A DNA stretch of 64,000 bases. Origin: Roseburia faecis (GTDB lineage: Bacteria > Bacillota > Clostridia > Lachnospirales > Lachnospiraceae). The translations under genes were made by a program, and so were the position numbers. The notes beneath the pieces were generated by a model. The model had not been told where the DNA came from. It saw nothing but the letters and a program-made list of their open reading frames with translations, and ran no database searches. How positions within the stretch are numbered: position 1 is the first letter of the stretch; every line of letters begins with the position of its first letter. Where the stretch lies: contig NZ_CVRR01000082.1 of assembly GCF_001406815.1 (NCBI RefSeq), forward strand, positions 1-64,000, read 5' to 3'. Shown piece after piece: positions 54,648 to 64,000 of this stretch.

Positions 54648-55490
54648 ATGGGAATTAAGACATATAACCCATATACACCTTCCAGAAGAAATATGACTGG
54701 TTCTGATTTCTCTGAGATCACTAAGACAACTCCTGAGAAATCCCTTACAACTTCTTTAAAGAAGAACGCTGGTCGTAACAATCAGGGTAAAATCACAGTT
54801 AGACACCAGGGTGGTGGAAACAGAAGAAAATACAGAATCATCGACTTTAAGAGAAGAAAAGATGGTATTCCGGCAACCGTAATCGGTGTTGAATACGATC
54901 CGAACAGAACAGCAAATATCGCACTGATCTGCTATGCAGATGGTGAGAAAGCATATATCCTTGCTCCTGCAGGATTAACCGACGGTATGAAGGTTATGAA
55001 CGGACCAGAAGCAGAGGTAAGAGTTGGAAACTGTTTACCACTTGAGAATATTCCGGTTGGTACACAGATCCATAACATCGAGTTACTGCCAGGTAAGGGC
55101 GGACAGTTAGTACGTTCTGCCGGACTCAGCGCACAGCTGATGGCTAAGGAAGGAAAGTATGCAACACTTCGTCTTCCTTCAGGCGAGATGAGAATGGTTC
55201 CAATTCAGTGTAGAGCAACAATCGGTGTTATCGGAAACGGTGACCACAACCTCGTAAATATTGGTAAGGCTGGACGTAAGCGTCACATGGGTATCCGCCC
55301 AACAGTTCGTGGTTCTGTTATGAACCCTAATGACCATCCACACGGTGGTGGTGAAGGTAAGGCTCCGGTAGGTCGTCCAGGACCATGTACTCCATGGGGC
55401 AAGCCTGCACTTGGTTTAAAGACCAGAAAGAAGAACAAGCAGTCTAACAAGCTTATCGTAAGAAGAAGAGACGGTAGAGCTATCAAATAA
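54648..55490 (+). CDS. rplB: 50S ribosomal protein L2
   Basis: The 280-residue L2 starts [15 protein letters not shown] after AAAGGAG. The conserved C-terminal [18 protein letters not shown], whose histidine is needed for peptidyl-transferase assembly, is intact. Central [18 protein letters not shown] residues bind 23S rRNA. Confidence 0.97.
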   Translation: MGIKTYNPYTPSRRNMTGSDFSEITKTTPEKSLTTSLKKNAGRNNQGKITVRHQGGGNRRKYRIIDFKRRKDGIPATVIGVEYDPNRTANIALICYADGEKAYILAPAGLTDGMKVMNGPEAEVRVGNCLPLENIPVGTQIHNIELLPGKGGQLVRSAGLSAQLMAKEGKYATLRLPSGEMRMVPIQCRATIGVIGNGDHNLVNIGKAGRKRHMGIRPTVRGSVMNPNDHPHGGGEGKAPVGRPGPCTPWGKPALGLKTRKKNKQSNKLIVRRRDGRAIK

Positions 55491-55506
55491 TTAGGAGGTT
55501 TATGAA

Positions 55507-55788
55507 ATGGCACGTTCACTTAAAAAAGGACCATTTGCTGATGAGAGCTTACTCAAAAAAGTAGATGCTATGAACGCTTCCGGAGACAAGTCCGTAATTA
55601 AGACCTGGTCCCGTCGTTCTACTATTTTCCCATCTTTCGTTGGACACACAATCGCTGTTCATGACGGAAGAAAGCATGTTCCGGTATATGTTACAGAGGA
55701 CATGGTTGGACATAAGCTCGGTGAGTTCGTTGCAACAAGAACTTACAGAGGACATGGAAAAGACGAAAAGAAATCAGGCGTGAGATAA
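55507..55788 (+). CDS. rpsS: 30S ribosomal protein S19
   Basis: The 93-residue S19 has [17 protein letters not shown] at the start and [29 protein letters not shown], the S13-contacting core. TTAGGAGG precedes ATG 55507. It lies in the standard position between rplB and rplV. Confidence 0.97.
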   Translation: MARSLKKGPFADESLLKKVDAMNASGDKSVIKTWSRRSTIFPSFVGHTIAVHDGRKHVPVYVTEDMVGHKLGEFVATRTYRGHGKDEKKSGVR

Positions 55789-55818
55789 AATAATATTTAG
55801 TGGAAGGAGGTTTCATCC

Positions 55819-56205
55819 ATGGCAAAAGGACATAGATCCCAGATCAAGAGAGAGAGAAACGAAGTAAAGGACACAAGACCTTCAGCTAAGTTATCTTATG
55901 CTAGAGTGTCAGTACAGAAGGCTTGCTTCGTATTAGATGCAATTCGTGGTAAGGATGTTGCGACTGCACTTGCAATCGTATCCTACAACCCAAGATACGC
56001 TTCAAGCGTTGTAGAGAAGTTATTAAAGTCAGCAATCGCTAACGCTGAGAACAATAACGGAATGAAGGCAGAAAACCTTTATGTAGCAGAGTGCTACGCA
56101 AATAAGGGACCAACAATGAAGAGAATTCATCCTCGTGCACAGGGTAGAGCTTATAGAATCGAAAAGAGAATGAGCCACATTACAATCGTGCTCGATGAAA
56201 GATAG
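55819..56205 (+). CDS. rplV: 50S ribosomal protein L22
   Basis: The 128-residue L22 has the extended hairpin (around residues 80-105, MKRIHPRAQGRAYRIEKRMSHI) that lines the exit tunnel and the N-terminal KLSYARVSVQKACFVLDAIRG. GGAAGGAGG precedes ATG 55819. The tunnel-hairpin residues show no insertion of the kind linked to macrolide resistance. Confidence 0.97.
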   Translation: MAKGHRSQIKRERNEVKDTRPSAKLSYARVSVQKACFVLDAIRGKDVATALAIVSYNPRYASSVVEKLLKSAIANAENNNGMKAENLYVAECYANKGPTMKRIHPRAQGRAYRIEKRMSHITIVLDER

Positions 56206-56214
56206 GAGGCAATC

Positions 56215-56871
56215 ATGGGACAGAAGGTTAATCCTCATGGATTAAGAGTCGGCGTTATCAAAGATTGGGATTCTAAATGGTATGCAGATGGAGATTTCGC
56301 TGATTACTTAGTAGAAGATTACAATATCAGAACATTTCTGAAGAAAAAATTATACGCAGCTGGTGTTTCTAAGATTGAGATCGAAAGAGCATCAGATCGT
56401 GTGAAGGTTATCATTTACACAGCTAAGCCAGGTGTTGTAATTGGTAAGGGCGGCGCTGAGATCGAAAAGATCAAGGCAGAAGTTCAGAAACTTACAGATA
56501 AGAAGTTAGTTGTAGATATCAAAGAAGTAAAGAGACCAGATCGTGACGCTCAGTTAGTAGCTGAGAACATCGCTTTACAGCTTGAGAACCGTGTTTCTTT
56601 CCGTAGAGCAATGAAGTCCTGCATGGGTCGTGCAATGAAGACCGGTGCAAAGGGAATTAAGACTTCCTGCTCAGGACGTCTTGGTGGAGCTGATATGGCC
56701 CGTACAGAGTTCTACTCTGAAGGAACGATTCCGCTTCAGACACTTCGTGCAGATATCGATTATGGATTCGCAGAGGCAGATACCACTTACGGTAAAGTAG
56801 GCGTTAAGGTTTGGATCTACCGTGGCGAAGTGCTTCCTACAAAGGCTAATAAGGAAGGAGGAGCTCAGTAA
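56215..56871 (+). CDS. rpsC: 30S ribosomal protein S3
   Basis: The 218-residue S3 has a KH domain with [15 protein letters not shown] and the conserved C-terminal core ([28 protein letters not shown]). It lies at the mRNA entry tunnel and helps unwind mRNA. It starts 9 nt after rplV, with GATAGGAGGC upstream. Confidence 0.97.
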   Translation: MGQKVNPHGLRVGVIKDWDSKWYADGDFADYLVEDYNIRTFLKKKLYAAGVSKIEIERASDRVKVIIYTAKPGVVIGKGGAEIEKIKAEVQKLTDKKLVVDIKEVKRPDRDAQLVAENIALQLENRVSFRRAMKSCMGRAMKTGAKGIKTSCSGRLGGADMARTEFYSEGTIPLQTLRADIDYGFAEADTTYGKVGVKVWIYRGEVLPTKANKEGGAQ

Positions 56872-56873
56872 TT

Positions 56874-57311
56874 ATGTTAATGCCAAAGAGAGTAAAACAT
56901 CGTAAACAGTTCCGTGGTTCCATGGCTGGTAAAGCAACCAGAGGAAACAAGATCACATACGGTGAGTATGGTATCGTATCATTAGAGCCTTGCTGGATTA
57001 AGGCAAATCAGATCGAGGCAGCCCGTGTTGCTATGACAAGATATATCAAGCGTGGTGGTAAAGTCTGGATCAAGATCTTCCCAGAGAAGCCTGTAACTCA
57101 TAAGCCTATGGGTGTTCGAATGGGTAAAGGAAAGGGTGCCCTTGAGTATTGGGTAGCTGTAGTTAAACCAGGTAGAGTATTATTTGAAATCTCCGGTGTT
57201 CCGGAAGACGTAGCGAAAGAAGCTTTACGTCTTGCTACACATAAATTACCTTGCAAATGTAAAGTAGTTTCACGTGCAGATTTAGAAGGCGGTGAGTCAA
57301 ATGAAAACTAG
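56874..57311 (+). CDS. rplP: 50S ribosomal protein L16
   Basis: The 145-residue L16 starts [15 protein letters not shown], the usual firmicute start, 2 nt after rpsC with AAGGAGGAG upstream. Conserved [19 protein letters not shown] is present. It stabilises tRNA at the A and P sites. Its last 11 nt overlap rpmC. Confidence 0.97.
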   Translation: MLMPKRVKHRKQFRGSMAGKATRGNKITYGEYGIVSLEPCWIKANQIEAARVAMTRYIKRGGKVWIKIFPEKPVTHKPMGVRMGKGKGALEYWVAVVKPGRVLFEISGVPEDVAKEALRLATHKLPCKCKVVSRADLEGGESNEN

Positions 57312-57510
57312 TGCATATTTAGAAGAATTAAAGTCACTTACTGTTGCAGATTTACAGTCACAGTTAGTTGATGCAAAAAAGGAACTTTTCAATTTGAGAT
57401 TCCAGAATGCAACCAATCAGTTAGATAATACAGCCAGAATTAAAGAAGTTCGCAAGAATATTGCTAGAATTCAGACTGTTATCACCGAGAAAGCTAGCGT
57501 TGCTGAATAA
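57301..57510 (+). CDS. rpmC: 50S ribosomal protein L29
   Basis: The 69-residue two-helix protein starts at ATG 57301 ([13 protein letters not shown]) and overlaps rplP by 11 nt, with GGCGGTGAG just upstream. The conserved [20 protein letters not shown] segment identifies it. It sits at the tunnel exit beside L23. Confidence 0.96.
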   Translation: MKTSAYLEELKSLTVADLQSQLVDAKKELFNLRFQNATNQLDNTARIKEVRKNIARIQTVITEKASVAE

Positions 57511-57539
57511 ATCCAATTCTCAGAAAGGAGACTTCGGTC

Positions 57540-57797
57540 GTGGAAGAAAGAAATCTTAGAAAAACACGTGTAGGTGTTGTTGTAAGCGATAAGATGGATA
57601 AGACAATCGTTGTAGCTGTAAAGAACAACGAGAGACATCCACTGTACAACAAGATCGTTAAAAAGACTTATAAGTTAAAGGCTCATGACGAGAACAACGA
57701 TGCTAAGATCGGCGATACCGTCAGAGTTATGGAAACAAGACCATTATCTAAAGATAAGAGATGGAGACTTGTAGAAATCATGGAAAGAGCAAAATAA
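57540..57797 (+). CDS. rpsQ: 30S ribosomal protein S17
   Basis: The 85-residue OB-fold protein starts at GTG 57540 ([22 protein letters not shown]), after AAAGGAGAC. The conserved [20 protein letters not shown] end is present. It binds 16S rRNA early in 30S assembly. Confidence 0.96.
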   Translation: MEERNLRKTRVGVVVSDKMDKTIVVAVKNNERHPLYNKIVKKTYKLKAHDENNDAKIGDTVRVMETRPLSKDKRWRLVEIMERAK

Positions 57798-57815
57798 TAA
57801 AAGGAGGCTACAAGC

Positions 57816-58184
57816 ATGGTACAGCAGGAAAGCAGACTCAAAGTTGCGGACAATACTGGCGCAAAAGAGTTACTTGTTATCCGCGTAATGGGTGGATCTA
57901 CCAGAAGATATGCGAACATCGGCGATGTGATCGTTGCTACTGTTAAAGATGCAACACCAGGCGGTGTTGTTAAAAAGGGCGATGTTGTAAAAGCCGTAGT
58001 TGTTCGTTCAGTAAAGGGTGCCCGTCGTAAAGATGGTTCCTATATTAAGTTTGATGAGAACGCAGCAGTTATTATCAAGGACGACAAAACTCCGAGAGGA
58101 ACTCGTATCTTTGGACCAGTAGCTCGTGAGCTTCGTGAGAAACAGTTCATGAAAATTGTTTCTCTGGCTCCAGAAGTATTATAG
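57816..58184 (+). CDS. rplN: 50S ribosomal protein L14
   Basis: The 122-residue L14 ([18 protein letters not shown]...) has the signature [22 protein letters not shown] and lies in its standard spc-operon position, with AAAGGAGGC upstream. It forms an intersubunit bridge and is the docking site of the silencing factor RsfS. Confidence 0.97.
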   Translation: MVQQESRLKVADNTGAKELLVIRVMGGSTRRYANIGDVIVATVKDATPGGVVKKGDVVKAVVVRSVKGARRKDGSYIKFDENAAVIIKDDKTPRGTRIFGPVARELREKQFMKIVSLAPEVL

Positions 58185-58195
58185 GAGGAACGAAG

Positions 58196-58507
58196 ATGGC
58201 AAGTATGAAGATCAAAAAAGGCGATATGGTAAAAGTTATCGCTGGCAGAGATAAAGACAAAGAGGGCAAGGTTATTGCCGTAAATAAAAAAGACAACACA
58301 CTCCTCGTTGAAGGCGTTAACATGGTTACCAAGCATGCAAAGCCAAGCATGGCAAACCAGCAGGGCGGAATCCTTCATCAGGAAGGACCTATTGATGCAT
58401 CTAACGTAATGTTCCTTCACAAAGGAAAAGCTACCCGTGTAGGTTTCAAGATGGACGGAGACAAGAAAGTACGTTATGCGAAATCAACAGGCGATGTTAT
58501 CGATTAA
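58196..58507 (+). CDS. rplX: 50S ribosomal protein L24
   Basis: The 103-residue L24 has an N-terminal KOW motif (KKGDMVKVIAGRDKDKEGKVIAVNKK). It starts 11 nt after rplN with ATAGGAGGAACG. It initiates 50S assembly. Confidence 0.96.
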   Translation: MASMKIKKGDMVKVIAGRDKDKEGKVIAVNKKDNTLLVEGVNMVTKHAKPSMANQQGGILHQEGPIDASNVMFLHKGKATRVGFKMDGDKKVRYAKSTGDVID

Positions 58508-58529
58508 TTGAAGAGAGGAGGACAAAACA

Positions 58530-59069
58530 TTGAGTAGACTTAAAGAGCAGTACGAAAATGAGATCAAAGACGCAATGATCAAAAAGTTCGGATACAAGAA
58601 TACAATGGAGGTTCCAAAGCTTGACAAGATCGTAGTTAACATGGGTGTTGGTGAGGCTAAGGAGAACGCAAAGCTTCTTGAGGCAGCTGTAAAGGACATG
58701 GAGGCTATTACCGGTCAGAAGGCTGTTACAACAAAGGCTAAGAATGCGATCGCAAACTTCAAGATCAGAGAGAACATGCCAATCGGATGTAAGGTTACCT
58801 TACGTGGCGAGAAGATGTATGAGTTCGCTGATCGTCTGATCAACTTAGCATTACCTCGTGTACGTGACTTCCGTGGCGTTAATCCGAACGCATTTGATGG
58901 TCGTGGAAACTACGCACTTGGTATCAAAGAGCAGATTATCTTCCCAGAGATCGAGTACGATAAGGTAGATAAGGTTCGTGGTATGGATATCATCTTCGTT
59001 ACAACTGCAAAGACAGATGAAGAGGCACGTGAGTTATTAACTCTGTTCAACATGCCATTTGCTAAATAA
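58530..59069 (+). CDS. rplE: 50S ribosomal protein L5
   Basis: The 179-residue L5 starts at TTG 58530 ([20 protein letters not shown]), after AGAGGAGGAC. Conserved [16 protein letters not shown] and the [15 protein letters not shown] segment are present. It binds 5S rRNA and contacts P-site tRNA. Confidence 0.97.
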   Translation: MSRLKEQYENEIKDAMIKKFGYKNTMEVPKLDKIVVNMGVGEAKENAKLLEAAVKDMEAITGQKAVTTKAKNAIANFKIRENMPIGCKVTLRGEKMYEFADRLINLALPRVRDFRGVNPNAFDGRGNYALGIKEQIIFPEIEYDKVDKVRGMDIIFVTTAKTDEEARELLTLFNMPFAK

Positions 59070-59086
59070 TCAGGAGGGAATTTTTA

Positions 59087-59272
59087 ATGGCTAAGACAAG
59101 TATGAAAATTAAACAGCAGCGTAAACCAAAATTCTCTACCAGAGAATATACACGTTGCAGAATTTGTGGACGTCCACATTCAGTTTTAAGAAAATACGGA
59201 ATCTGTAGAGTATGTTTCCGTGAGTTAGCATATAAAGGTCAGATTCCAGGCGTTAAGAAGGCATCCTGGTAA
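59087..59272 (+). CDS. rpsZ: 30S ribosomal protein S14, zinc-binding type
   Basis: The 61-residue short S14 carries two CxxC pairs (CRICG and CRVCF), marking the zinc-dependent type; the longer cysteine-free paralogue is not in this window. CAGGAGGG precedes ATG 59087. Confidence 0.96.
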   Translation: MAKTSMKIKQQRKPKFSTREYTRCRICGRPHSVLRKYGICRVCFRELAYKGQIPGVKKASW

Positions 59273-59315
59273 ACCTTTAAGAGAAAAGTTGTAGTCCAAA
59301 AGGAGGAAAAATGTC

Positions 59316-59720
59316 ATGATGATGACAAGTGATCCAATTGCAGATATGCTTACAAGAATCCGTAATGCAAATACTGCAAAACATGATACAGTAGATATTC
59401 CAGCTTCTAAGATCAAAGTTGCTATCGCTGGCATCCTTGTTGATGAAGGTTTCATCGAGAAGTATGACATCATCGAGGATGGTAACTTCAAGACAATCCG
59501 TGTCACATTGAAGTATGGCGCTGATAAGAATGAGAAGATCATTACAGGAATTAAGAGAATTTCCAAGCCAGGTTTACGTGTATACGCTGGCAAGGATGAA
59601 ATCCCGAGTGTACTTGGTGGATTAGGAATCGCAATCCTTTCTACGAACCAGGGAATCGTTACCGACAAGGAAGCAAGAAAGCTTCAGGTTGGTGGCGAAG
59701 TATTAGCATTTGTATGGTAG
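59316..59720 (+). CDS. rpsH: 30S ribosomal protein S8
   Basis: The 134-residue S8 begins with three ATG-type candidates (59316, 59319, 59322) after GGAGG; the family start is [16 protein letters not shown]. The conserved [28 protein letters not shown] is present. It binds helix 21 of 16S rRNA and in E. coli represses the spc operon. Confidence 0.96.
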   Translation: MMMTSDPIADMLTRIRNANTAKHDTVDIPASKIKVAIAGILVDEGFIEKYDIIEDGNFKTIRVTLKYGADKNEKIITGIKRISKPGLRVYAGKDEIPSVLGGLGIAILSTNQGIVTDKEARKLQVGGEVLAFVW

Positions 59721-59771
59721 TCAAAACCAGATAGAAACTATTAACATCCAATAAATACAGGAGGTACGGGC

Positions 59772-60311
59772 ATGTCACGTATAGGAAGAATGCCAATCGC
59801 AATTCCAGCTGGAGTAACAGTTGAGATCGCAGAAAATAATCATGTGACTGTAAAAGGTCCAAAGGGTACTTTGGAGAGAACTCTTCCATCAGAGATGGAT
59901 ATTAAGGTTGAGGGCTCTGAAGTCGTAGTTACAAGACCAAACGATTTAAAGAAAATGAAATCCTTACACGGATTAACAAGAACACTGATAAACAACATGG
60001 TTGTTGGTGTAACTGATGGTTACACCAAGATCCTTGAGGTAAACGGTGTAGGTTATAGAGCACAGAAGTCTGGAAAGAAGTTAACACTTCACCTTGGATA
60101 TTCTCATCCGGTTGAGATGGAAGATCCGGAAGGACTTGAGGCAGTTGTTGAAGATAACAAGATTATCGTTAAAGGTATTGACAAAGAAAAAGTTGGCCAG
60201 TACGCAGCTGAAATCAGAGATAAGAGAAGACCTGAGCCATATAAGGGCAAGGGTATCAAGTATGCTGATGAAGTTATTAGACGTAAAGTTGGTAAGACTG
60301 GTAAGAAATAA
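59772..60311 (+). CDS. rplF: 50S ribosomal protein L6
   Basis: The 179-residue L6 ([15 protein letters not shown]...) has two similar domains; the C-terminal one includes [26 protein letters not shown]. It lies near the factor-binding site. CAGGAGGTACGGGC precedes ATG 59772. Confidence 0.97.
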   Translation: MSRIGRMPIAIPAGVTVEIAENNHVTVKGPKGTLERTLPSEMDIKVEGSEVVVTRPNDLKKMKSLHGLTRTLINNMVVGVTDGYTKILEVNGVGYRAQKSGKKLTLHLGYSHPVEMEDPEGLEAVVEDNKIIVKGIDKEKVGQYAAEIRDKRRPEPYKGKGIKYADEVIRRKVGKTGKK

Positions 60312-60330
60312 TTAAAGGAGTGGACAAGAA

Positions 60331-60699
60331 ATGGTTAGTAAAAAGTCAAGAACAGAAGTTCGTGAAAAGAAGCATAGCAGAATGCGTAATCATCTTGCAG
60401 GTACAGCAGAGCGTCCTCGTTTAGCTGTATTCAGAAGTAATAACCATATGTATGCTCAGATTATTGATGATACAGTTGGAAATACACTTGTTTCTGCTTC
60501 AACTCTGGATAAAGATTTAAAGGCAGAGCTTGAGAAGACTAATAACGTTGATGCAGCAGCAAAACTTGGTACTGTTATTGCAAAGAAAGCATTAGATAAG
60601 GGTATTACCACAGTTGTCTTCGATCGAGGCGGTTTTATTTACGCAGGCAAGGTAAAGGCATTAGCTGAAGCAGCAAGAGAAGCTGGTTTAGAGTTTTAG
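60331..60699 (+). CDS. rplR: 50S ribosomal protein L18
   Basis: The 122-residue L18 has a basic N-terminus and the core [24 protein letters not shown] and [26 protein letters not shown] end. It binds 5S rRNA. AAAGGAGTGG precedes ATG 60331. Confidence 0.97.
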   Translation: MVSKKSRTEVREKKHSRMRNHLAGTAERPRLAVFRSNNHMYAQIIDDTVGNTLVSASTLDKDLKAELEKTNNVDAAAKLGTVIAKKALDKGITTVVFDRGGFIYAGKVKALAEAAREAGLEF

Positions 60700-60711
60700 G
60701 AGGAGACAAAC

Positions 60712-61221
60712 ATGAAACGTGAAATCATTGATGCGAGTCAATTAGAATTAGTTGACCAGGTTGTTGACATCAAGCGTGTAACAAAGGTCGTTAAGGGTGG
60801 ACGTAACATGCGCTTCACAGCTCTCGTTGTTGTTGGTGACAAGAATGGTCATGTTGGTGCAGGTCTTGGAAAGGCTGCTGAAATTCCTGAAGCAATCCGC
60901 AAAGGAAAAGAAGATGCAATTAAGAGCCTCATCAGTGTTAAATTAGACGAGAATAACTCTATTACACATGATGTAACAGGAAAATACACAGGTGCTTCCG
61001 TATTATTAAAGAAGTCTCCTGAAGGTACTGGTATCATCGCAGGTGGTCCGGCTCGTTCCGTATGTGAGCTTGCAGGTATCACAAATATCCGTACAAAATC
61101 ATTAGGATCAAATAATAAGCAGAACGTTGTACTTGCTACTATCGAGGCACTTTCTCAGTTAAGAAGCCCGGAAGAAGTTGCAAGACTTCGCGGTAAATCT
61201 GTAGAAGAAATCTTAGGTTAA
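60712..61221 (+). CDS. rpsE: 30S ribosomal protein S5
   Basis: The 169-residue S5 has the S5 dsRNA-binding-type N-terminal domain ([27 protein letters not shown]) and the C-terminal domain ending [17 protein letters not shown]. It supports decoding fidelity at the mRNA entry site. AGGAGGAGAC precedes ATG 60712. Confidence 0.97.
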   Translation: MKREIIDASQLELVDQVVDIKRVTKVVKGGRNMRFTALVVVGDKNGHVGAGLGKAAEIPEAIRKGKEDAIKSLISVKLDENNSITHDVTGKYTGASVLLKKSPEGTGIIAGGPARSVCELAGITNIRTKSLGSNNKQNVVLATIEALSQLRSPEEVARLRGKSVEEILG

Positions 61222-61238
61222 GGAGGAGCGACTAAGTC

Positions 61239-61421
61239 ATGGCAGATAAAGTAAAAGTTACACTTATTAAGTCAACAATCGGTGCTGTTCCGAAGAACAA
61301 GAAGACAATCGAAGCTCTTGGATTAACTAAGTTACACAAGACTGTAGAGTTACCAAACAACGCAGCTACACAGGGCGCGCTTCGCAAGGTTGCACCATAC
61401 GTTAACGTAGAAGAAGCATAG
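61239..61421 (+). CDS. rpmD: 50S ribosomal protein L30
   Basis: The 60-residue L30 (VKVTLIKSTIGAVPKNKKTIEALGL...) lies in the standard position between rpsE and rplO, after AAGGAGGAGCG. The conserved GLTKLHKTVELPNN is present. Confidence 0.96.
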   Translation: MADKVKVTLIKSTIGAVPKNKKTIEALGLTKLHKTVELPNNAATQGALRKVAPYVNVEEA

Positions 61422-61443
61422 AATAAAATAAGGAGGTGCCAAA

Positions 61444-61884
61444 ATGGATTTATCTAGTTTAAAAGCAGCAGAAGGCTCCGTACACAGCGATAACTTCAGA
61501 AGAGGTCGTGGACACGGTTCAGGAAATGGCAAGACTGCTGGTAAGGGCCATAAGGGTCAGAAGGCTCGTTCTGGAGCACCAAGACCAGGGTTCGAAGGTG
61601 GCCAGATGCCATTATACAGAAGATTACCAAAGAGAGGTTTCAAGTGCAGAAACTCTAAGGAAATCATCGGAATTAATCTTTCAGCTCTTGAGAAATTCGA
61701 TAATGACACTGTAGTATCAGTAGATACACTGATCGAAGCAGGTATCGTTAAGAACCCAAGAGACGGCGTAAAGATTCTTGGAAATGGAGAATTTACTAAG
61801 AAGCTTACAGTCCAGGCTAACGCTTTCAGTGCTAGTGCCAAGGAGAAGATTGAAGCTCTTGGTGGAAAAGCTGAGGTGATCTAA
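61444..61884 (+). CDS. rplO: 50S ribosomal protein L15
   Basis: The 146-residue L15 has the glycine-rich basic N-terminus ([21 protein letters not shown]) and [19 protein letters not shown]. Its stop overlaps the secY start (TAATG), so translation is coupled. AAGGAGGTGCC precedes ATG 61444. Confidence 0.97.
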   Translation: MDLSSLKAAEGSVHSDNFRRGRGHGSGNGKTAGKGHKGQKARSGAPRPGFEGGQMPLYRRLPKRGFKCRNSKEIIGINLSALEKFDNDTVVSVDTLIEAGIVKNPRDGVKILGNGEFTKKLTVQANAFSASAKEKIEALGGKAEVI

Positions 61885-63200
61885 TGTTTAAGACACTGCG
61901 TAATGCATTTAAAGTAAAGGACATTCGAGATCGAATTCTTTTTACTTTTTTGATGCTGATCATCATCCGGATCGGAAGTGAACTTCCGGCTCCGGGTGTT
62001 GATGGGGAAGTGTTTAAACAGTGGTGGGCAAGCCAGTCTGCAGACGGACTTGGATTTTTCAATGCGATTACAGGTGGTTCTTTCCTGAATATGTCTGTAT
62101 TCGCACTGAATATTACACCGTACATTACTTCATCCATCATTATTCAGCTGCTTACCATTGCGATTCCGAAGCTTGAAGAAATTCAGCGTGACGGAGAAGA
62201 GGGAAGAAAGAAGATGGTTGCACTTACCCGTTATGTGACCATCGTTCTTGCATTGATTCAGTCTATAGCAATGACAATCGGTTTTTACCGTGGTGGATAT
62301 CTCACCGGCCAGGGACCTTTAGCCGTTATTGAGGTTATTACAGGACTTACGGCAGGATCTGCAGTTCTTATGTGGATTGGTGAGCGCATCACAGAGAAAG
62401 GTATCGGAAATGGTATTTCCATTGTATTGGTTATCAACATCATTTCACGTATGCCGGAAGATATGGGAACTCTTTGGAGTCAGTTCATTGCGAACAAATC
62501 CATTCCAAAGGGAATCGTGGCAGGCCTGATCATTATTGCAATCATCGTTGCAATGGTAGTATTCGTAGTAGTACTTCAGGATGCAGAGCGTAGAATCCCA
62601 GTTCAGTATTCCAAGAAACTGCAGGGAAGAAAACAGGTGGGTGGTCAGTCCACACACATTCCGCTTAAGGTCAATACCGGCGGTGTAATCCCTGTCATCT
62701 TTGCACAGTCACTGTTACAGACACCAGTGATTATCGCAGCGATTCTTGGAAAAGGTAATGGAACAGGTATCGGAAGCAAGATCTTAAAGGGAATGTCCCA
62801 GTCTAACTGGTGCAATCCGGAAGAGCCGATCTACAGTATCGGACTTGTGGTTTATATTCTGTTAATTATCGCGTTTGCATATTTCTATACACAGATTACA
62901 TTCAATCCTTTGGAGATTGCAAACAATATGAAGAAAGCCGGTGGTTTTATTCCGGGTATCCGTCCTGGAAAGCCTACCAGTGATTATTTAAATCAGATAC
63001 TCAACTACATTGTATTCATCGGAGCAGTTGGTCTGTCCATCGTTGCATTTATTCCAATTTTCTTCAACGGTGTATTTAAGGCAGATGTTTCTTTCGGTGG
63101 TACATCAATCATCATTATTGTCGGTGTTGTTATTGAGACAATTAAGCAGGTTGAGTCACAGATGAGAGTTCGCTATTACAAGGGATTTTTGAACGACTAA
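61884..63200 (+). CDS. secY: Protein translocase subunit SecY
   Basis: The 438-residue protein has ten predicted membrane helices and forms the channel of the Sec translocon with SecE (encoded at 9863). The PGVD plug-region start (GSELPAPGVDGEVFK) and the conserved LNMSVFALNITPYITSSIIIQLL are visible. It overlaps rplO by one base. It ends at 63200; a hairpin with a weak T-stretch follows before adk. Confidence 0.97.
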   Translation: MFKTLRNAFKVKDIRDRILFTFLMLIIIRIGSELPAPGVDGEVFKQWWASQSADGLGFFNAITGGSFLNMSVFALNITPYITSSIIIQLLTIAIPKLEEIQRDGEEGRKKMVALTRYVTIVLALIQSIAMTIGFYRGGYLTGQGPLAVIEVITGLTAGSAVLMWIGERITEKGIGNGISIVLVINIISRMPEDMGTLWSQFIANKSIPKGIVAGLIIIAIIVAMVVFVVVLQDAERRIPVQYSKKLQGRKQVGGQSTHIPLKVNTGGVIPVIFAQSLLQTPVIIAAILGKGNGTGIGSKILKGMSQSNWCNPEEPIYSIGLVVYILLIIAFAYFYTQITFNPLEIANNMKKAGGFIPGIRPGKPTSDYLNQILNYIVFIGAVGLSIVAFIPIFFNGVFKADVSFGGTSIIIIVGVVIETIKQVESQMRVRYYKGFLND

Positions 63201-63208
63201 TTATATTT

Positions 63209-63240
63209 TGGAGATACTGGATTCCGGTATCTCCATTTCC
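63209..63240 (+). terminator. Weak terminator-like hairpin between secY and adk
   Basis: TGGAGATAC (63209-63217) pairs with GTATCTCCA (63227-63235), followed by TTTCCCTT. The poor T-run suggests partial termination that lowers adk and map relative to the ribosomal genes. Confidence 0.45.
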
Positions 63241-63310
63241 CTTATGATACGGGGAGCAATTCTTCTATATAAAAATATATCGTGTTTAATAACAGAAATG
63301 GAGAAATGAT

Positions 63311-63955
63311 ATGAAGATTATTATGTTAGGGGCTCCGGGGGCAGGAAAAGGAACACAGGCAAAGCAGATTGCTGCAAAATACCAGATTCCTCATATTTCC
63401 ACCGGTGATATTTTCCGTGCAAATATCAAAAATGGTACAGAGTTAGGAAAAAAAGCAAAAACATATATGGATCAGGGTGCACTTGTGCCGGATGAACTGA
63501 CCTGTGATCTGGTTATGGATCGTATCCAGCAGGATGACTGCAAAAACGGATTTGTTCTGGACGGATTTCCAAGAACAATTCCACAGGCGGAAGCTTTAGA
63601 TGCAGCATTAAAGAAAATCAGCCAGACGATGGATTATGCAATTGATGTTGATGTTCCGGATGAGAATATTGTAAAACGTATGGGTGGAAGACGTGCCTGC
63701 TTAAATTGCGGGGCAACATATCATATCGTATTTAATCCGACAAAGGTGGAAGGCAAGTGTGATGCCTGTGGAGCGGAAACCGTACTTCGGGATGATGACA
63801 AGCCGGAAACTGTACAGAAGCGTCTGTCTGTATATCATGAACAGACACAGCCACTGATCGATTATTACAAGGCACAGGGAATCCTGAAATCCGTTGACGG
63901 AACCAAGCCAATGGATGAAGTGTTTACCGATATTGTTGCAATCTTAGGTGAATAA
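63311..63955 (+). CDS. adk: Adenylate kinase
   Basis: The 214-residue enzyme interconverts ATP+AMP and 2 ADP. The P-loop [11 protein letters not shown] is near residues 7-15, [11 protein letters not shown] marks the AMP-binding region, and the lid holds two CxxC-type pairs (ACLNCG and CDACG) that bind zinc, typical of gram-positive Adk. ATGG(A)GAAATGAT precedes ATG 63311. It lies in the usual secY-adk-map order. Confidence 0.97.
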   Translation: MKIIMLGAPGAGKGTQAKQIAAKYQIPHISTGDIFRANIKNGTELGKKAKTYMDQGALVPDELTCDLVMDRIQQDDCKNGFVLDGFPRTIPQAEALDAALKKISQTMDYAIDVDVPDENIVKRMGGRRACLNCGATYHIVFNPTKVEGKCDACGAETVLRDDDKPETVQKRLSVYHEQTQPLIDYYKAQGILKSVDGTKPMDEVFTDIVAILGE

Positions 63956-63956
63956 G

Positions 63957-64000
63957 ATGAAAGTAACGATCAAATCTGCTGAAGAGATTGAAAAAATGCG
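63957..64000 (+). CDS. map: Methionine aminopeptidase, type I (5' part only)
   Basis: The last 44 bases encode MKVTIKSAEEIEKM and the start of the next codon, matching the N-terminus of type I methionine aminopeptidase (IKSxxEIEKMR). It begins 1 nt after adk and runs off the window edge. The enzyme removes the initiator methionine from new proteins. The position after secY-adk supports the call. Confidence 0.85.
   Translation, partial: MKVTIKSAEEIEKM

Overview
The window reads as part of a Firmicutes chromosome, most probably a Lachnospiraceae-type clostridium. This is inferred from the ribosomal and RNA polymerase protein sequences, strong AGGAGG ribosome-binding sites, Zn-ribbon forms of L33 and S14, acidic tails on RpoB and RpoC, and families common in that group (DUF4869, DUF4358, DHHW, VanZ, YitT). 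No rRNA, tRNA or CRISPR array was seen.

Layout. 1-2,050 is a patch of gene debris around two apparently intact small genes: a MNT-type nucleotidyltransferase and a DUF4869 protein, each with a damaged partner. 2,100-5,150 holds an exported protein with a late frameshift, then a BlaI-type repressor / M56 metalloprotease / exported peptide operon. 5,170-8,000 carries surface-polysaccharide genes (GT2 glycosyltransferase, VanZ-like protein, UDP-galactopyranose mutase). 8,051-9,470 is a solitary FliD-like gene on the minus strand with a sigma-28-like -10 element. 9,575-25,894 is the core rpmG-secE-nusG-rplKA / L10 leader-rplJL / rpoBC / rpsL-rpsG-fusA-tuf block, with a recognisable sigma-A promoter before nearly every unit.

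From 25,862 to about 40,100 the core is interrupted by accessory DNA: a dead tyrosine recombinase, a restriction-modification locus (Vsr, HTH-fused cytosine-C5 methyltransferase, Eco47II-like nuclease), ABC-transporter debris, an ECF sigma/anti-sigma pair, a flotillin lacking its membrane anchor, and a complete four-gene Wadjet system in the order jetD-jetA-jetB-jetC. 40,183-52,008 is mostly single genes: YitT, a lone bioB, a hidden 50-residue membrane protein, trpS, a DUF4358-MBOAT-DHHW-DHHW acylation cluster, a CorA-type transporter, an AraC regulator, a MATE exporter and an RlmI/RlmK-like methyltransferase. 52,129 to the end is the S10-spc operon from rpsJ through secY and adk to the first codons of map, preceded by a long structured leader.

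The most notable observations are the two defence loci beside a broken integrase, the fused regulator-methyltransferase, the possible CsrA hairpin in the leader of the FliD-like gene, the anchorless flotillin, paired internal-deletion scars at the left edge, and several structured leaders in the ribosomal operons. I see no system that is clearly undescribed. The BlaI/M56/peptide unit and the DUF4869/P-loop pair are the least characterised.
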